DNA of 64,000 bases, taken from Antedon mediterranea (Eukaryota; Echinodermata; Crinoidea; Comatulida; Antedonidae). Below the pieces are notes generated by a model, which was not told where the DNA came from, did no database searches, and saw nothing but the letters and a program-made list of their open reading frames with translations. Each line of letters opens with the position of its first letter. The first letter of the stretch is position 1. A program made the translations under genes and the position numbers. Positions 55,832 to 64,000 of this stretch are shown here, piece after piece. The stretch covers positions 9,251,312 through 9,315,311 of the forward strand of contig NC_092675.1 in the NCBI RefSeq assembly GCF_964355755.1, written 5' to 3'.

Positions 55832-56616
55832 TAATTCGTCAAAGTGACGAATTAAATTCTAGTTGTATTTTAGTACTTTGAAAGGTCCTATGTGTATGAA
55901 TGTTTGAATATGAAGTTTCAATAGGCATCTAATTTTTAAATTTGTTTTGATCGAATTAAACACAATATTTCAGTTTTGATTGTTATTTTAAGTTTTCACG
56001 CTGCTGCTCTAGCCCGCTACGTCCCATTAGGACTACTCAATCAGAAGCTAAAGCAAGCAGCAGTTATAGTTCTAAGGACGACAGTTTTGCGAAAATGCTA
56101 CAGTAGACCCAAAAAACGTCTGGGAAAAGAGTCTATTAGGACATGTCATGCTAAAATTACAAATCCCAAAGCATTTCTGGTATATTCACTGTTAGAGATT
56201 CATTGAATTATTATCGAAACAGTCCATTAAAGTTTGTGTTTGTAATAGGATACTTCACACTTGAAATATCTAGGGTGATGAAGTGACCCCCAGACTTGAC
56301 CTTAGCTATAACTAAAGTGACAGAAATTGAGTATTCACTTCTGTAACAAAAAAATAATATTTATTCACATATAAAAAGAGAAAAGAAACCCCAAAACCAT
56401 TGTCTGACAGACAATTTAAGTATTTGTTGAGGTAAAATAACTATTATGTGACAATAAAATGACACATTCGAAAACATTTTAAATAAAAAATATTTTTCAA
56501 TAACCGAGCAGCGTTTTTTGTAAGAAATATTTCTTGTTTATTTCTTTTTTCGTGAATTGAAATTATGCTTACCGTTAACTTTAAAATTCATAAAATCAGA
56601 TGTTTATACTCACTAT
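55832..56616. other. AT-rich DNA, probably methyltransferase intron; nothing recognised
   Basis: The plus-strand ORF at 55976-56206 matches no family that I know. A GTAAGC-like donor on the minus strand near 56575 has no supported exon before it. Confidence 0.35.
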
Positions 56617-56621
56617 ATTGT
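56617..56621. repeat. Target site duplication (ATTGT), left copy
   Basis: ATTGT precedes the left LTR and also follows the right LTR at 63905-63909. A 5-bp duplication fits BEL/Pao. Confidence 0.85.
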
Positions 56622-57345
56622 TGTAACAGCCTCTACTGTTGGGCGTAGGTTTTCACTTGAACAATCAAATAAACAATCTCAGACAACTTGTAACGCATCA
56701 ATTTAAACACTTTATTCAACTCTCAATGGCGATGGCCATGGCAACTTGCCGATGTGATGAAGATCACGATAATGACGCTGATGATGATCAGCTATTGAAT
56801 AAAGACTGACTTTACTGATGATGATAATGATGATGATGATGATGGTTTCAACTAGAAACAAAAGATAATAACATGTTTGTATTATAACAAGCATTTACGT
56901 TTAAATAACTCTTACGGAGCTCCAAACATAACAATAACACTTCCGTGTAAATAGCTCTTGAATAGAGCCGTGCTCAATCAAGCGGAACGAGCACCGTCCG
57001 CATCACACTGGATTTCATCCCATGACAACCGCGGGAGAATTGCGAACGTTACAACATTATAAAACAAGCATGAACATGCTTTCAATCTTGGCCACAGATA
57101 GGCCTACACTCCACGCACCATTTAGACGGCGTTCGGAGTCAAATTTAACTATAATATAACTTCAATCAACTACTGCATTAATCATAATTTCTTATTATTA
57201 TCACAATATTATTCATTAGATGATTAAAACTTACGTTTGTGTCTCTTCTAGATAGACCTACGCATAGAACACATTATCTTTGTGAGCGGACATATTAGAC
57301 AACCTTTAATTATAGAGGGCGCTAAACTAAAAATGAGCCGTAACA
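56622..57345 (-). repeat. LTR (3' LTR of the minus-strand element)
   Basis: 724 bp, TG...CA ends. Contains an imperfect (GAT)n stretch at about 56815-56845 and one AGGCCT. Confidence 0.95.
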
Positions 57346-57360
57346 TCCCGGCCCCTTAAA
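57346..57360 (-). promoter_or_regulatory. Polypurine tract
   Basis: Minus strand TTTAAGGGGCCGGGA directly before the 3' LTR (TGTTACGG). It would prime plus-strand DNA synthesis. Confidence 0.8.
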
Positions 57361-57496
57361 GGCAATTAAATCGAGCCTTTACTATATATACATATGTTAC
57401 GGGTAACGACAAACAATAAAGGTAATAAGTCTCTTATTAAGTTCACATAAGCCAAATCCAAATATATCACTGGCAAACATCACACAATGTGCATGT

Positions 57497-60400
57497 CTAA
57501 TCATTTCCGTTGACTTCTAGAAGTATGATCTTAGTGATTGGTCTTACTAGAGTTCCAACCGACGTTTTCAATCTCACAGAACGCACCATTCCATCTGAAT
57601 CATTCTGGAGCACCTCTATCACTTGAGCAAGCGGCCACGAGCATCGTGGAACCGATGGGTCATGAACCAAAACAATGTCGCCAATCGCAACATTCTGCTG
57701 TTTTTTACACCATTTCTGTCGCTCTTGAAGTGCAGGCAAATATTCCCGGAGCCAGCGACGCCAGAAAACATCTGCGAGATACTGAGTTTGGCGCCAGCGC
57801 CTTCTCACGTAGCAATCGTCTGCAACAAATCGTCCTGGTGGAAGGCTGGGACCTGCTCGCAATAGTAAAAGATGATTCGGTGTTAATGCCTCATTGTCTT
57901 TTGGATCATCTGACACCTTTGTTATTGGTCTCCCATTCACTATCGTTTCGACTTCACAGAACAGCATCTGCAATGTTTCATCGTTGATTGTTTGTTCTTC
58001 CATCAGCGAGCTGAGCACCTTGCGTACTGTGCGAATGCATCTTTCCCAAACCCCACCTTGATGGGAAGCTGCCGGAGGATTGAATTTCCATTCCACGTGA
58101 TTCTGCGAGAGGTATTGGTGTATCTGTCCTTGATTCCAATCATTAATGGCCGATCGAAGCTCCTTTTGCCCCATAATAAAATTTCCTCCATTGTCAGACC
58201 GGATATGCTTTGGTACGCCTCTCCTAGCAACAAAACGTCGATAAGCATTTAAGAATGAGTTTGTGTCCAATGATGACGCGACCTCCAGATGCACTGCTCT
58301 GATTGATAAGCAGGTAAAAATCACTCCATATCTTTTCAGCACTGATCTAGCATTTTTAACCTTAAATGGTCCAAAGCAATCAATCCCCACAAAGGTAAAA
58401 GGCGGGTGCGCTGGTGTAACTCTCTCGGCTGGCAGATCAGCCATTTTTTGATGTGCTGTTGGAGCATTTCTTCTTCTGCATTGAACGCATTTCCTACTGA
58501 TCCCTTTGATCATTGTTCGTCCTCCTACTGGCCAGTAGATTTGCCTCAGCTCAGATAGGACATGATTGACGCCCGAGTGCCCAGTACAGTTGTGGTAGTG
58601 TCTTAAGATGAGTATAGTCAGATCACTGGACCTTGGTAGTATAATCTGATGTTTCAGATCTCCACTAACATCGGCCATACTCAGTCGACCTCCAACCTTC
58701 AATACACCATTTTCTAATTTCGGGTCCAACCTAATTAGTGGACTAGTTGACTTTATTGTCTTGCCTGTCTCTAAGCTTCTGAATTCCTCAGGATACGAAC
58801 GCTTCTGGGCACGTCTGATGAGTACCAGTTCTGCTTCCTTCAGTTCATCCACTGAGAGAGGTTCCACAACTTGATTGCTTGTCCTCTTCTGTACTGTCGT
58901 TTTCTTGTGTTTAACATTCTTTAAGTTATTCGTGAATCGTAGCACCCAGCCAGTAACTCTTGACAGTGTCTTCCAACTTGAAAACTGTGAAGTTATTTCA
59001 TCCAGAGTGGTGTTGATTTCGGCCACAACTAACGCTGTTACGCCCTTCACTTCGGGGTCATTCATTCTGAGGGCGAGATCGTCTGGCATCTCTGGCCACT
59101 TGGAATCATTTTGTGTGAGGAATTTTGGACCGCAATACCACATTTCACTCGTCATCATTTCCTCTGCCGTCATCCCACGGGAAGCTAGGTCGGCCGGATT
59201 TTCAGCTGAATTCAGAAACCTCCATTGGTCCTTGTTTGTCCTACTAAGGATTGCCGAAACTCGATTTCCCACGTATGTTTTGAACCTGGTTTCATCGTTG
59301 CTCAGATATCTGAGCACACACGTGCTGTCGGTCCAACACACGGACTGGTCAATTTTAATTTCCTTAAGCTCTTCTCTTATCATTGTGTCCAAGCGTGCTG
59401 CTAACAGTGCAGCCTGCAACTCCAGTCTGGGAATTGTTTGAGCTTTAAGAGGAGCCAATCTGGACTTTGCTGCAACAAGGGTGCGGTTTACGTTTCCAGA
59501 TTCATCCTTCTGGTAGAGATATGATGCTGCTCCGTAACTTGTGGATGATGCATCTCCAAAGCTATGCAGTTCACGACGCACTACGGTCCCAAACTCTGCA
59601 GATTTGTAGCATCGTCGAATTCGAATAGTCTCCAACTTCTTCAGATCAAAAAGCCACTGTTGCCATCTAGTCTCATATTCAATTGAGATTGTTGAATCCC
59701 AATCATAACCAAGTCGACAGAGCTCCTGCATTAATAACTTTGCCTTGAGGATAAACGGTGATACCAGCCCTAACGGGTCAAATACAGACGAAACAACTGA
59801 CAGTATACCCCTTCGAGTCGCAGGCTTTGTTGTTGGAGATATGGTATATCCCAAGCTATCTTCACTGACAAACCAGCGAACACCCAAGGCACGTTGCTGG
59901 TTTCCACCACATAAAGAAACTGAGTTTGAATCTCCCTTATCTCTCAGCGTGCTCACTAGTTTTCTCGAGTTTGAAACCCATTTCGTGAGGTTAAAGCCTC
60001 CTCTTGCCAGTAACTGTTTTACTTGAATGGCTATATCAATAGCACACTGTTCGTCGTCTGTCGCATATAGAAGATCGTCAACATAAAAATGCCTATCTGC
60101 TATCTGCGTGATTATTGGATCGTAGTCCTTTCCATGGTCCTTTATCGTTTTCTTCAACGCAAAGTTGGCGCAACTCGGAGATGATCGGCCACCAAACAGG
60201 TGCACTAGCATCTGGTATTCCTGTGGTGCCTTCTTCAGATCTCCCATTTCCCACCACAAGTAGCGGAGAAAGTCTGAGTCCTGTTCCTTTACCTTGACCT
60301 GGTAAAACATTTTCTCAATATCGGCACAAAAGGCAACTGGAGAGCTACGGAATCTCATTAAAACTCCAACTAATGAATTGGTAAGGTCTGGTCCTTGGTT

Positions 60401-63154
60401 TAACTTGTCATTTAGGCATACTCCGTGAAACTTGGCAGAGCAGTCGAACACAACCCTTAGCTTTCCCGGTTTCTGCGGGTGTAAAACTGGGTGGTGCGGA
60501 AGATACCATTTTGGAATTGATCCATCGATGACCTCCGAAACCTTCCTGGAATATCCCTTGTCCACTAACGTTTCCATAAATTCTGTGTACTTGCTGTGGG
60601 TGTCATTACTCCTTTCAAGGCGAGCCTGCAACGTTTTGAGTCGGCGTTCGGCCAATACACGATTGTTTGGTAATGTTGATGGGGAAGCCTTCCAAGGCAT
60701 AGCAACATGGTAATGTCCATCCTTGTATGTCACAGATTCCTCCATACTTGTTAATGCCTGTATGTCACTCTGTGACATTGTCACCTGATCTGATTCGAGG
60801 TCATTGAACTCGATGCTGCAGAATTTTCTGAACTGCTCGTCTAGATTCCCAACGAAGCCGCATGTCTTGTTTTCTTGCCAAGAACTCAAAGGGCCATTTA
60901 CCACCCAGCCAAACAGAGTTCGAGTGGCATATGGACCGCCATTTTGCATGGCTCGCACTTCATAAGGTTGGTGTACCTCCGGTACATCTTGACCAATTAA
61001 TAACTCTATTTCTGCAGTGATAGACGGAATATATATTCCTTGCAGGTGAGGCCACCTATCAACTTCTGCCTGGCTTGCAATAGTGTTTGTTGACACTGGT
61101 ATGGATTGTCTGGTATATACTCTTGGAATCTTTACTTGACTTGATCCATATAGATTTGCCACTTCTAGAGATATTGTTGTCGATTTAGTGACAGATTGAC
61201 CATCCATTGTCATAAGGTTAAGGTCAACGCCTTTGCCCTTGACACCTAACTTCTGCGCAAGTGCTTCTGTACAAAATGTAATATTCGAGCCATTGTCTAG
61301 AAAAGCATAAGTTGAAATTATAGATTTTCCTCCCTCAGCCTTAACCTGGACTGGTACAACTGACAAGCCAATTCTTTGGTAGCTGCCTGCAACTGCCAAT
61401 GACGTGGACGTGGCTGGTAACGAATGTGCTTGCGTCTCAGGAGGTGCTGCCTTTTGATTTTCAGCAGGCTGTGTTGTGGTATGCTCACCCTTTGGAGGAG
61501 AGACTGGATGTAAGAAGGATGAATGCTTTTCTGCACACATCTTACAAAAACTTGGTTTCGGACAAGACGATGCAAAGTGTCCCTTATTAAAACAATTCCA
61601 ACAAAGCTTCTTTTCTCGTACGAATTTCCTTCTGCCATCCACAGACTTAGCCTTAAAACCAGGGCAACGCGACAGCCAGTGTTGCTCTTGACAATAATGA
61701 CACGACATCTTGGGTTTGGCTGTGTCGGATGACTGAACGCTAAATGTGGTATTCGAGCGTTTGTTCTTTTGTAGCTCTGTGGTCTCACGAGATACCGGGG
61801 TTTTGCCATAAACCGGATCATTAAGCTTTTTGGCTTCTTTCTGTGTAAAGTCTACAATGTCACTGAAGCGTATGGGCCTTTGTTGATTTCGGTGAACCTC
61901 CACCACATTTCTCCAACGATCATGCAAGTATTGCGGAAGCTTCTCCATGGTCATCCTTATGTTTTCAGAGAATTCTAACACACCTAGACTCCCAACGCAG
62001 AGTGTAGCAGCCTTACATTCCATAAGGAACACTGAAAACTCATCTAGGGCCTTTGGATCATTTGCCTTGATGGGTGCCCAAGATAGCAGCTTTTTTATAT
62101 ATGAGTTTGCGATCACTTCTGGATCCCCGTAACGTCTTTTCAACTCTTTCATTGCAGCTGGATAACCAACTTCCGCTTCCAAGTAGGAGTATCCAATAAC
62201 AATTTGTTGAGCCTCTCCTGTAGTGAATTGTTCTAAATATGCCATTCTGTCATCGTTGGTGCAGCCACTTTCTATTCGTGTTTTGAATTGTCGCATGAAT
62301 TTGTTAAAGTCCATACAATTTCCATTAAACTTCTTTATTTCTAATTTGGGCTTCCTCATTTCTACTATGGCGTCGTTAACTCTTTTCTCTGGTTTTTTAG
62401 CAGCGGGTTGCTTGACCTTGTTAACCTTGGGTGACACTGCAACTGAAGGTATCCTTGCAGTTTGCTTCACGGAGGACTGGTCATCGCCTGACGATGGCCC
62501 ACTCAAACTGCTTGCTTCTTCTTCCTCCAAATCTTGACTAAGAGAAATTTCTTCAGCTTCCAGTTCTTCTAGCATCTCTTGTCTGGCCTCTGACCTTGCC
62601 ATTTCCTTATCTAAAGCATTTCTCTCTTTCTCTTGCTCTAGTTCGATTTCCAACAGTTTGACTTTCTTCTCACTTTCCTGTTTTTCTTTCAGAATCCGAC
62701 TCTGCTTCTTCAATTCTTCTAACCGCTTCAATTCTTCCTGTCTTCTAGCCACAGATCCCATACTACTACGAGACTTGGATGTCTTTGCCTTCCTTGCCAC
62801 AGGCTGTACTACTTCCTTACTCAAGAACCACTTTTCTGCTTCCGACTTTCTATTTTCTGCATAAACAGTTTTTTCACAAAACCAATCATTGTCATGATCT
62901 TGCAGGGCATCTTCATTAAGTGTGTTGCAATATTGGTCATTAGCCAGGATGAATGCTTCATAAGAAGTCATCCACTTTGTGTATCGTAATCTTGCTTCCG
63001 TCACTGGCGGATTCTCATTCATATAGTTTCTCAGCTCCTCCGAACTCCTCTGTAGGTTCTTCCAGGCTATACCAAGAGCTTTATACTTCATTTCGGTTGC
63101 ATATTCTTGTCTCTTGATAGTGGACTTGCGTTCTCGTTCATCTGATAACGCCAT
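57497..63154 (-). CDS. BEL/Pao Gag-Pol polyprotein, intact (1,885 aa)
   Basis: Approximate residues. Gag: charged coiled coil 130-220 (EELKRLEELKKQ), capsid-like domain 270-440 (KKFNGNCMDFNKFMRQF), zinc knuckles 484-540 (CHYCQEQHWLSRC, CWNCFNKGHFASSC). Protease about 615 (YAFLDNGSNITFC; DNGS in place of the usual DSG/DTG). Reverse transcriptase 880-1030 (FCADIEKMFYQVKV, FYVDDLL). RNase H 1195-1330 (SFGDASSTSYG, ELQAALLAARL, WTDSTCVLRYL). Integrase 1515-1720: H2C2 finger (HYHNCTGHSG ... CVQC), core aspartates (GIDCFGP, RSDNGGNF) and the catalytic glutamate region (HQGGVWERCIRT). C-terminal domain 1780-1885 (RRRWRQTQYLADVFWRRW). No stop or frameshift, all catalytic motifs present, so it could be active. 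The ATG lies only 26 nt from the 5' LTR. ORFs on the opposite strand are shadows. Confidence 0.97.
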   Translation of the reverse strand: MALSDERERKSTIKRQEYATEMKYKALGIAWKNLQRSSEELRNYMNENPPVTEARLRYTKWMTSYEAFILANDQYCNTLNEDALQDHDNDWFCEKTVYAENRKSEAEKWFLSKEVVQPVARKAKTSKSRSSMGSVARRQEELKRLEELKKQSRILKEKQESEKKVKLLEIELEQEKERNALDKEMARSEARQEMLEELEAEEISLSQDLEEEEASSLSGPSSGDDQSSVKQTARIPSVAVSPKVNKVKQPAAKKPEKRVNDAIVEMRKPKLEIKKFNGNCMDFNKFMRQFKTRIESGCTNDDRMAYLEQFTTGEAQQIVIGYSYLEAEVGYPAAMKELKRRYGDPEVIANSYIKKLLSWAPIKANDPKALDEFSVFLMECKAATLCVGSLGVLEFSENIRMTMEKLPQYLHDRWRNVVEVHRNQQRPIRFSDIVDFTQKEAKKLNDPVYGKTPVSRETTELQKNKRSNTTFSVQSSDTAKPKMSCHYCQEQHWLSRCPGFKAKSVDGRRKFVREKKLCWNCFNKGHFASSCPKPSFCKMCAEKHSSFLHPVSPPKGEHTTTQPAENQKAAPPETQAHSLPATSTSLAVAGSYQRIGLSVVPVQVKAEGGKSIISTYAFLDNGSNITFCTEALAQKLGVKGKGVDLNLMTMDGQSVTKSTTISLEVANLYGSSQVKIPRVYTRQSIPVSTNTIASQAEVDRWPHLQGIYIPSITAEIELLIGQDVPEVHQPYEVRAMQNGGPYATRTLFGWVVNGPLSSWQENKTCGFVGNLDEQFRKFCSIEFNDLESDQVTMSQSDIQALTSMEESVTYKDGHYHVAMPWKASPSTLPNNRVLAERRLKTLQARLERSNDTHSKYTEFMETLVDKGYSRKVSEVIDGSIPKWYLPHHPVLHPQKPGKLRVVFDCSAKFHGVCLNDKLNQGPDLTNSLVGVLMRFRSSPVAFCADIEKMFYQVKVKEQDSDFLRYLWWEMGDLKKAPQEYQMLVHLFGGRSSPSCANFALKKTIKDHGKDYDPIITQIADRHFYVDDLLYATDDEQCAIDIAIQVKQLLARGGFNLTKWVSNSRKLVSTLRDKGDSNSVSLCGGNQQRALGVRWFVSEDSLGYTISPTTKPATRRGILSVVSSVFDPLGLVSPFILKAKLLMQELCRLGYDWDSTISIEYETRWQQWLFDLKKLETIRIRRCYKSAEFGTVVRRELHSFGDASSTSYGAASYLYQKDESGNVNRTLVAAKSRLAPLKAQTIPRLELQAALLAARLDTMIREELKEIKIDQSVCWTDSTCVLRYLSNDETRFKTYVGNRVSAILSRTNKDQWRFLNSAENPADLASRGMTAEEMMTSEMWYCGPKFLTQNDSKWPEMPDDLALRMNDPEVKGVTALVVAEINTTLDEITSQFSSWKTLSRVTGWVLRFTNNLKNVKHKKTTVQKRTSNQVVEPLSVDELKEAELVLIRRAQKRSYPEEFRSLETGKTIKSTSPLIRLDPKLENGVLKVGGRLSMADVSGDLKHQIILPRSSDLTILILRHYHNCTGHSGVNHVLSELRQIYWPVGGRTMIKGISRKCVQCRRRNAPTAHQKMADLPAERVTPAHPPFTFVGIDCFGPFKVKNARSVLKRYGVIFTCLSIRAVHLEVASSLDTNSFLNAYRRFVARRGVPKHIRSDNGGNFIMGQKELRSAINDWNQGQIHQYLSQNHVEWKFNPPAASHQGGVWERCIRTVRKVLSSLMEEQTINDETLQMLFCEVETIVNGRPITKVSDDPKDNEALTPNHLLLLRAGPSLPPGRFVADDCYVRRRWRQTQYLADVFWRRWLREYLPALQERQKWCKKQQNVAIGDIVLVHDPSVPRCSWPLAQVIEVLQNDSDGMVRSVRLKTSVGTLVRPITKIILLEVNGND

Positions 63155-63180
63155 CGTACTTTAGAATATAAACTTGAAAC

Positions 63181-63904
63181 TGTAACAGCCTCTACTGTTG
63201 GGCGTAGGTTTTCACTTGAACAATCAAATAAACAATCTCAGACAACTTGTAACGCATCAATTTAAACACTTTATTCAACTCTCAATGGCGATGGCCATGG
63301 CAACTTGCCGATGTGATGAAGATCACGATAATGACGCTGATGATGATCAGCTATTGAATAAAGACTGACTTTACTGATGATGATAATGATGATGATGATG
63401 ATGGTTTCAACTAGAAACAAAAGATAATAACATGTTTGTATTATAACAAGCATTTACGTTTAAATAACTCTTACGGAGCTCCAAACATAACAATAACACT
63501 TCCGTGTAAATAGCTCTTGAATAGAGCCGTGCTCAATCAAGCGGAACGACCACCGTCCGCATCACACTGGATTTCATCCCATGACAACCGCGGGAGAATT
63601 GCGAACGTTACAACATTATAAAACAAGCATGAACATGCTTTCAATCTTGGCCACAGATAGGCCTACACTCCACGCACCATTTAGACGGCGTTCGGAGTCA
63701 AATTTAACTATAATATAACTTCAATCAACTACTGCATTAATCATAATTTCTTATTATTATCACAATATTATTCATTAGATGATTAAAACTTACGTTTGTG
63801 TCTCTTCTAGATAGACCTACGCATAGAACACATTATCTTTGTGAGCGGACATATTAGACAACCTTTAATTATAGAGGGCGCTAAACTAAAAATGAGCCGT
63901 AACA
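63181..63904 (-). repeat. LTR (5' LTR of the minus-strand element)
   Basis: 724 bp, same as 56622-57345 apart from one substitution. The promoter must lie here; I do not identify a TATA box with confidence. Confidence 0.95.
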
Positions 63905-64000
63905 ATTGTTACGTTTCCCAAAAATTGCCTTTTATACATCCTACTTAATTCCGAGATTGATTATATTGAAAGTAGGAAAGGTTTTGGATTAAAGTTTAAG
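63905..64000. other. Right flank of the BEL insertion, starting with the ATTGT duplication
   Basis: Continues the pre-insertion sequence that ends at 56621. Too short to interpret. Confidence 0.5.

Larger units (their letters stand above)
56622..63904 (-). mobile_element. Complete, recent BEL/Pao LTR retrotransposon
   Basis: 7,283 bp, flanked by ATTGT duplications, with two 724-bp LTRs that begin TGT and end ACA and differ at one position that I can see (G at 56991 versus C at 63550). The coding strand is minus. The internal part holds one long ORF, a polypurine tract, and no envelope. The near-identical LTRs and unbroken ORF mean a very recent insertion. A relative is the decayed copy at 41062-45607, which shares the polypurine core AAGGGGCCGG. 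Confidence 0.96.

Noticed and set aside
55976-56206. 76-codon plus-strand ORF
   Set aside because: No known similarity, opposite strand to the surrounding gene, ordinary intron composition around it.
57538-62864. Many plus-strand ORFs of 60-188 codons
   Set aside because: Shadows of the 1,885-codon BEL/Pao polyprotein on the minus strand.

Overview
This is an AT-rich, repeat-dense stretch of animal nuclear DNA. Genes are split by introns with GT-AG borders. Mobile elements include BEL/Pao, Penelope-like and several non-LTR (LINE) retroelements, long-TIR DNA elements and minisatellite arrays. The short palindrome AGGCCT is scattered everywhere. The mix suggests a marine invertebrate, perhaps an echinoderm or other ambulacrarian; that is an impression from repeat and protein style, not a proven assignment.

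Host genes. (1) 1601-1742 (+): last coding exon of a START-domain lipid-transfer protein (STARD4/5/6-like). (2) 7674-13099 (-): a complete three-exon RIIAD1-like gene (105 aa, RIIa dimerisation/docking domain). (3) 17101-30377 (+): a complete nine-exon SLC17-family (sialin/phosphate/VGLUT-type) major facilitator transporter of 462 aa. (4) 30991-31140 (+): an orphan, broken copy of that transporter's first exon. (5) 52881-54086 (-): the last three exons of a class I methyltransferase resembling juvenile-hormone-acid methyltransferase; its SAM motif I exon is not in the window. I see no tRNA, rRNA or CRISPR.

Mobile DNA by region. 4.0-4.6 kb: an 18-20 bp minisatellite holding a short element with (CCGA)n. 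9.56-12.26 kb: a 2.7-kb element with 350-390 bp inverted repeats and a 10-bp target duplication, in RIIAD1 intron 1. 14.4-16.9 kb: LINE fragments around a 68-bp minisatellite. 18.2-23.4 kb: a long-TIR foldback-type element in SLC17 intron 2, carrying decayed coding sequence and itself split by a 2.5-kb LINE. 26.25-27.58 kb: an 18-copy, 74-bp array that repeats the SLC17 exon-5 splice donor. 32.8-41.0 kb: a Penelope-like element with a hammerhead ribozyme, split by a 6.6-kb LINE. 41.06-45.6 kb: a decayed BEL/Pao copy (+). 46-51.2 kb: duplicated blocks with pyrimidine tracts, a LINE fragment, and adjacent 29-bp and 83-bp arrays. 54.36-55.83 kb: a 1.5-kb element with palindromic ends. 56.62-63.90 kb: a complete, very young BEL/Pao element (-) with an uninterrupted 1,885-aa Gag-Pol ORF.

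The genes do not form an operon or pathway. The coherent story is of a few small host genes whose introns have been expanded by nested transposons. The observations most worth following are the amplified splice donor in SLC17, the foldback element with coding remnants of an uncharacterised family, the element with the 10-bp duplication, the (CCGA)n short-element family, and the Penelope hammerhead.
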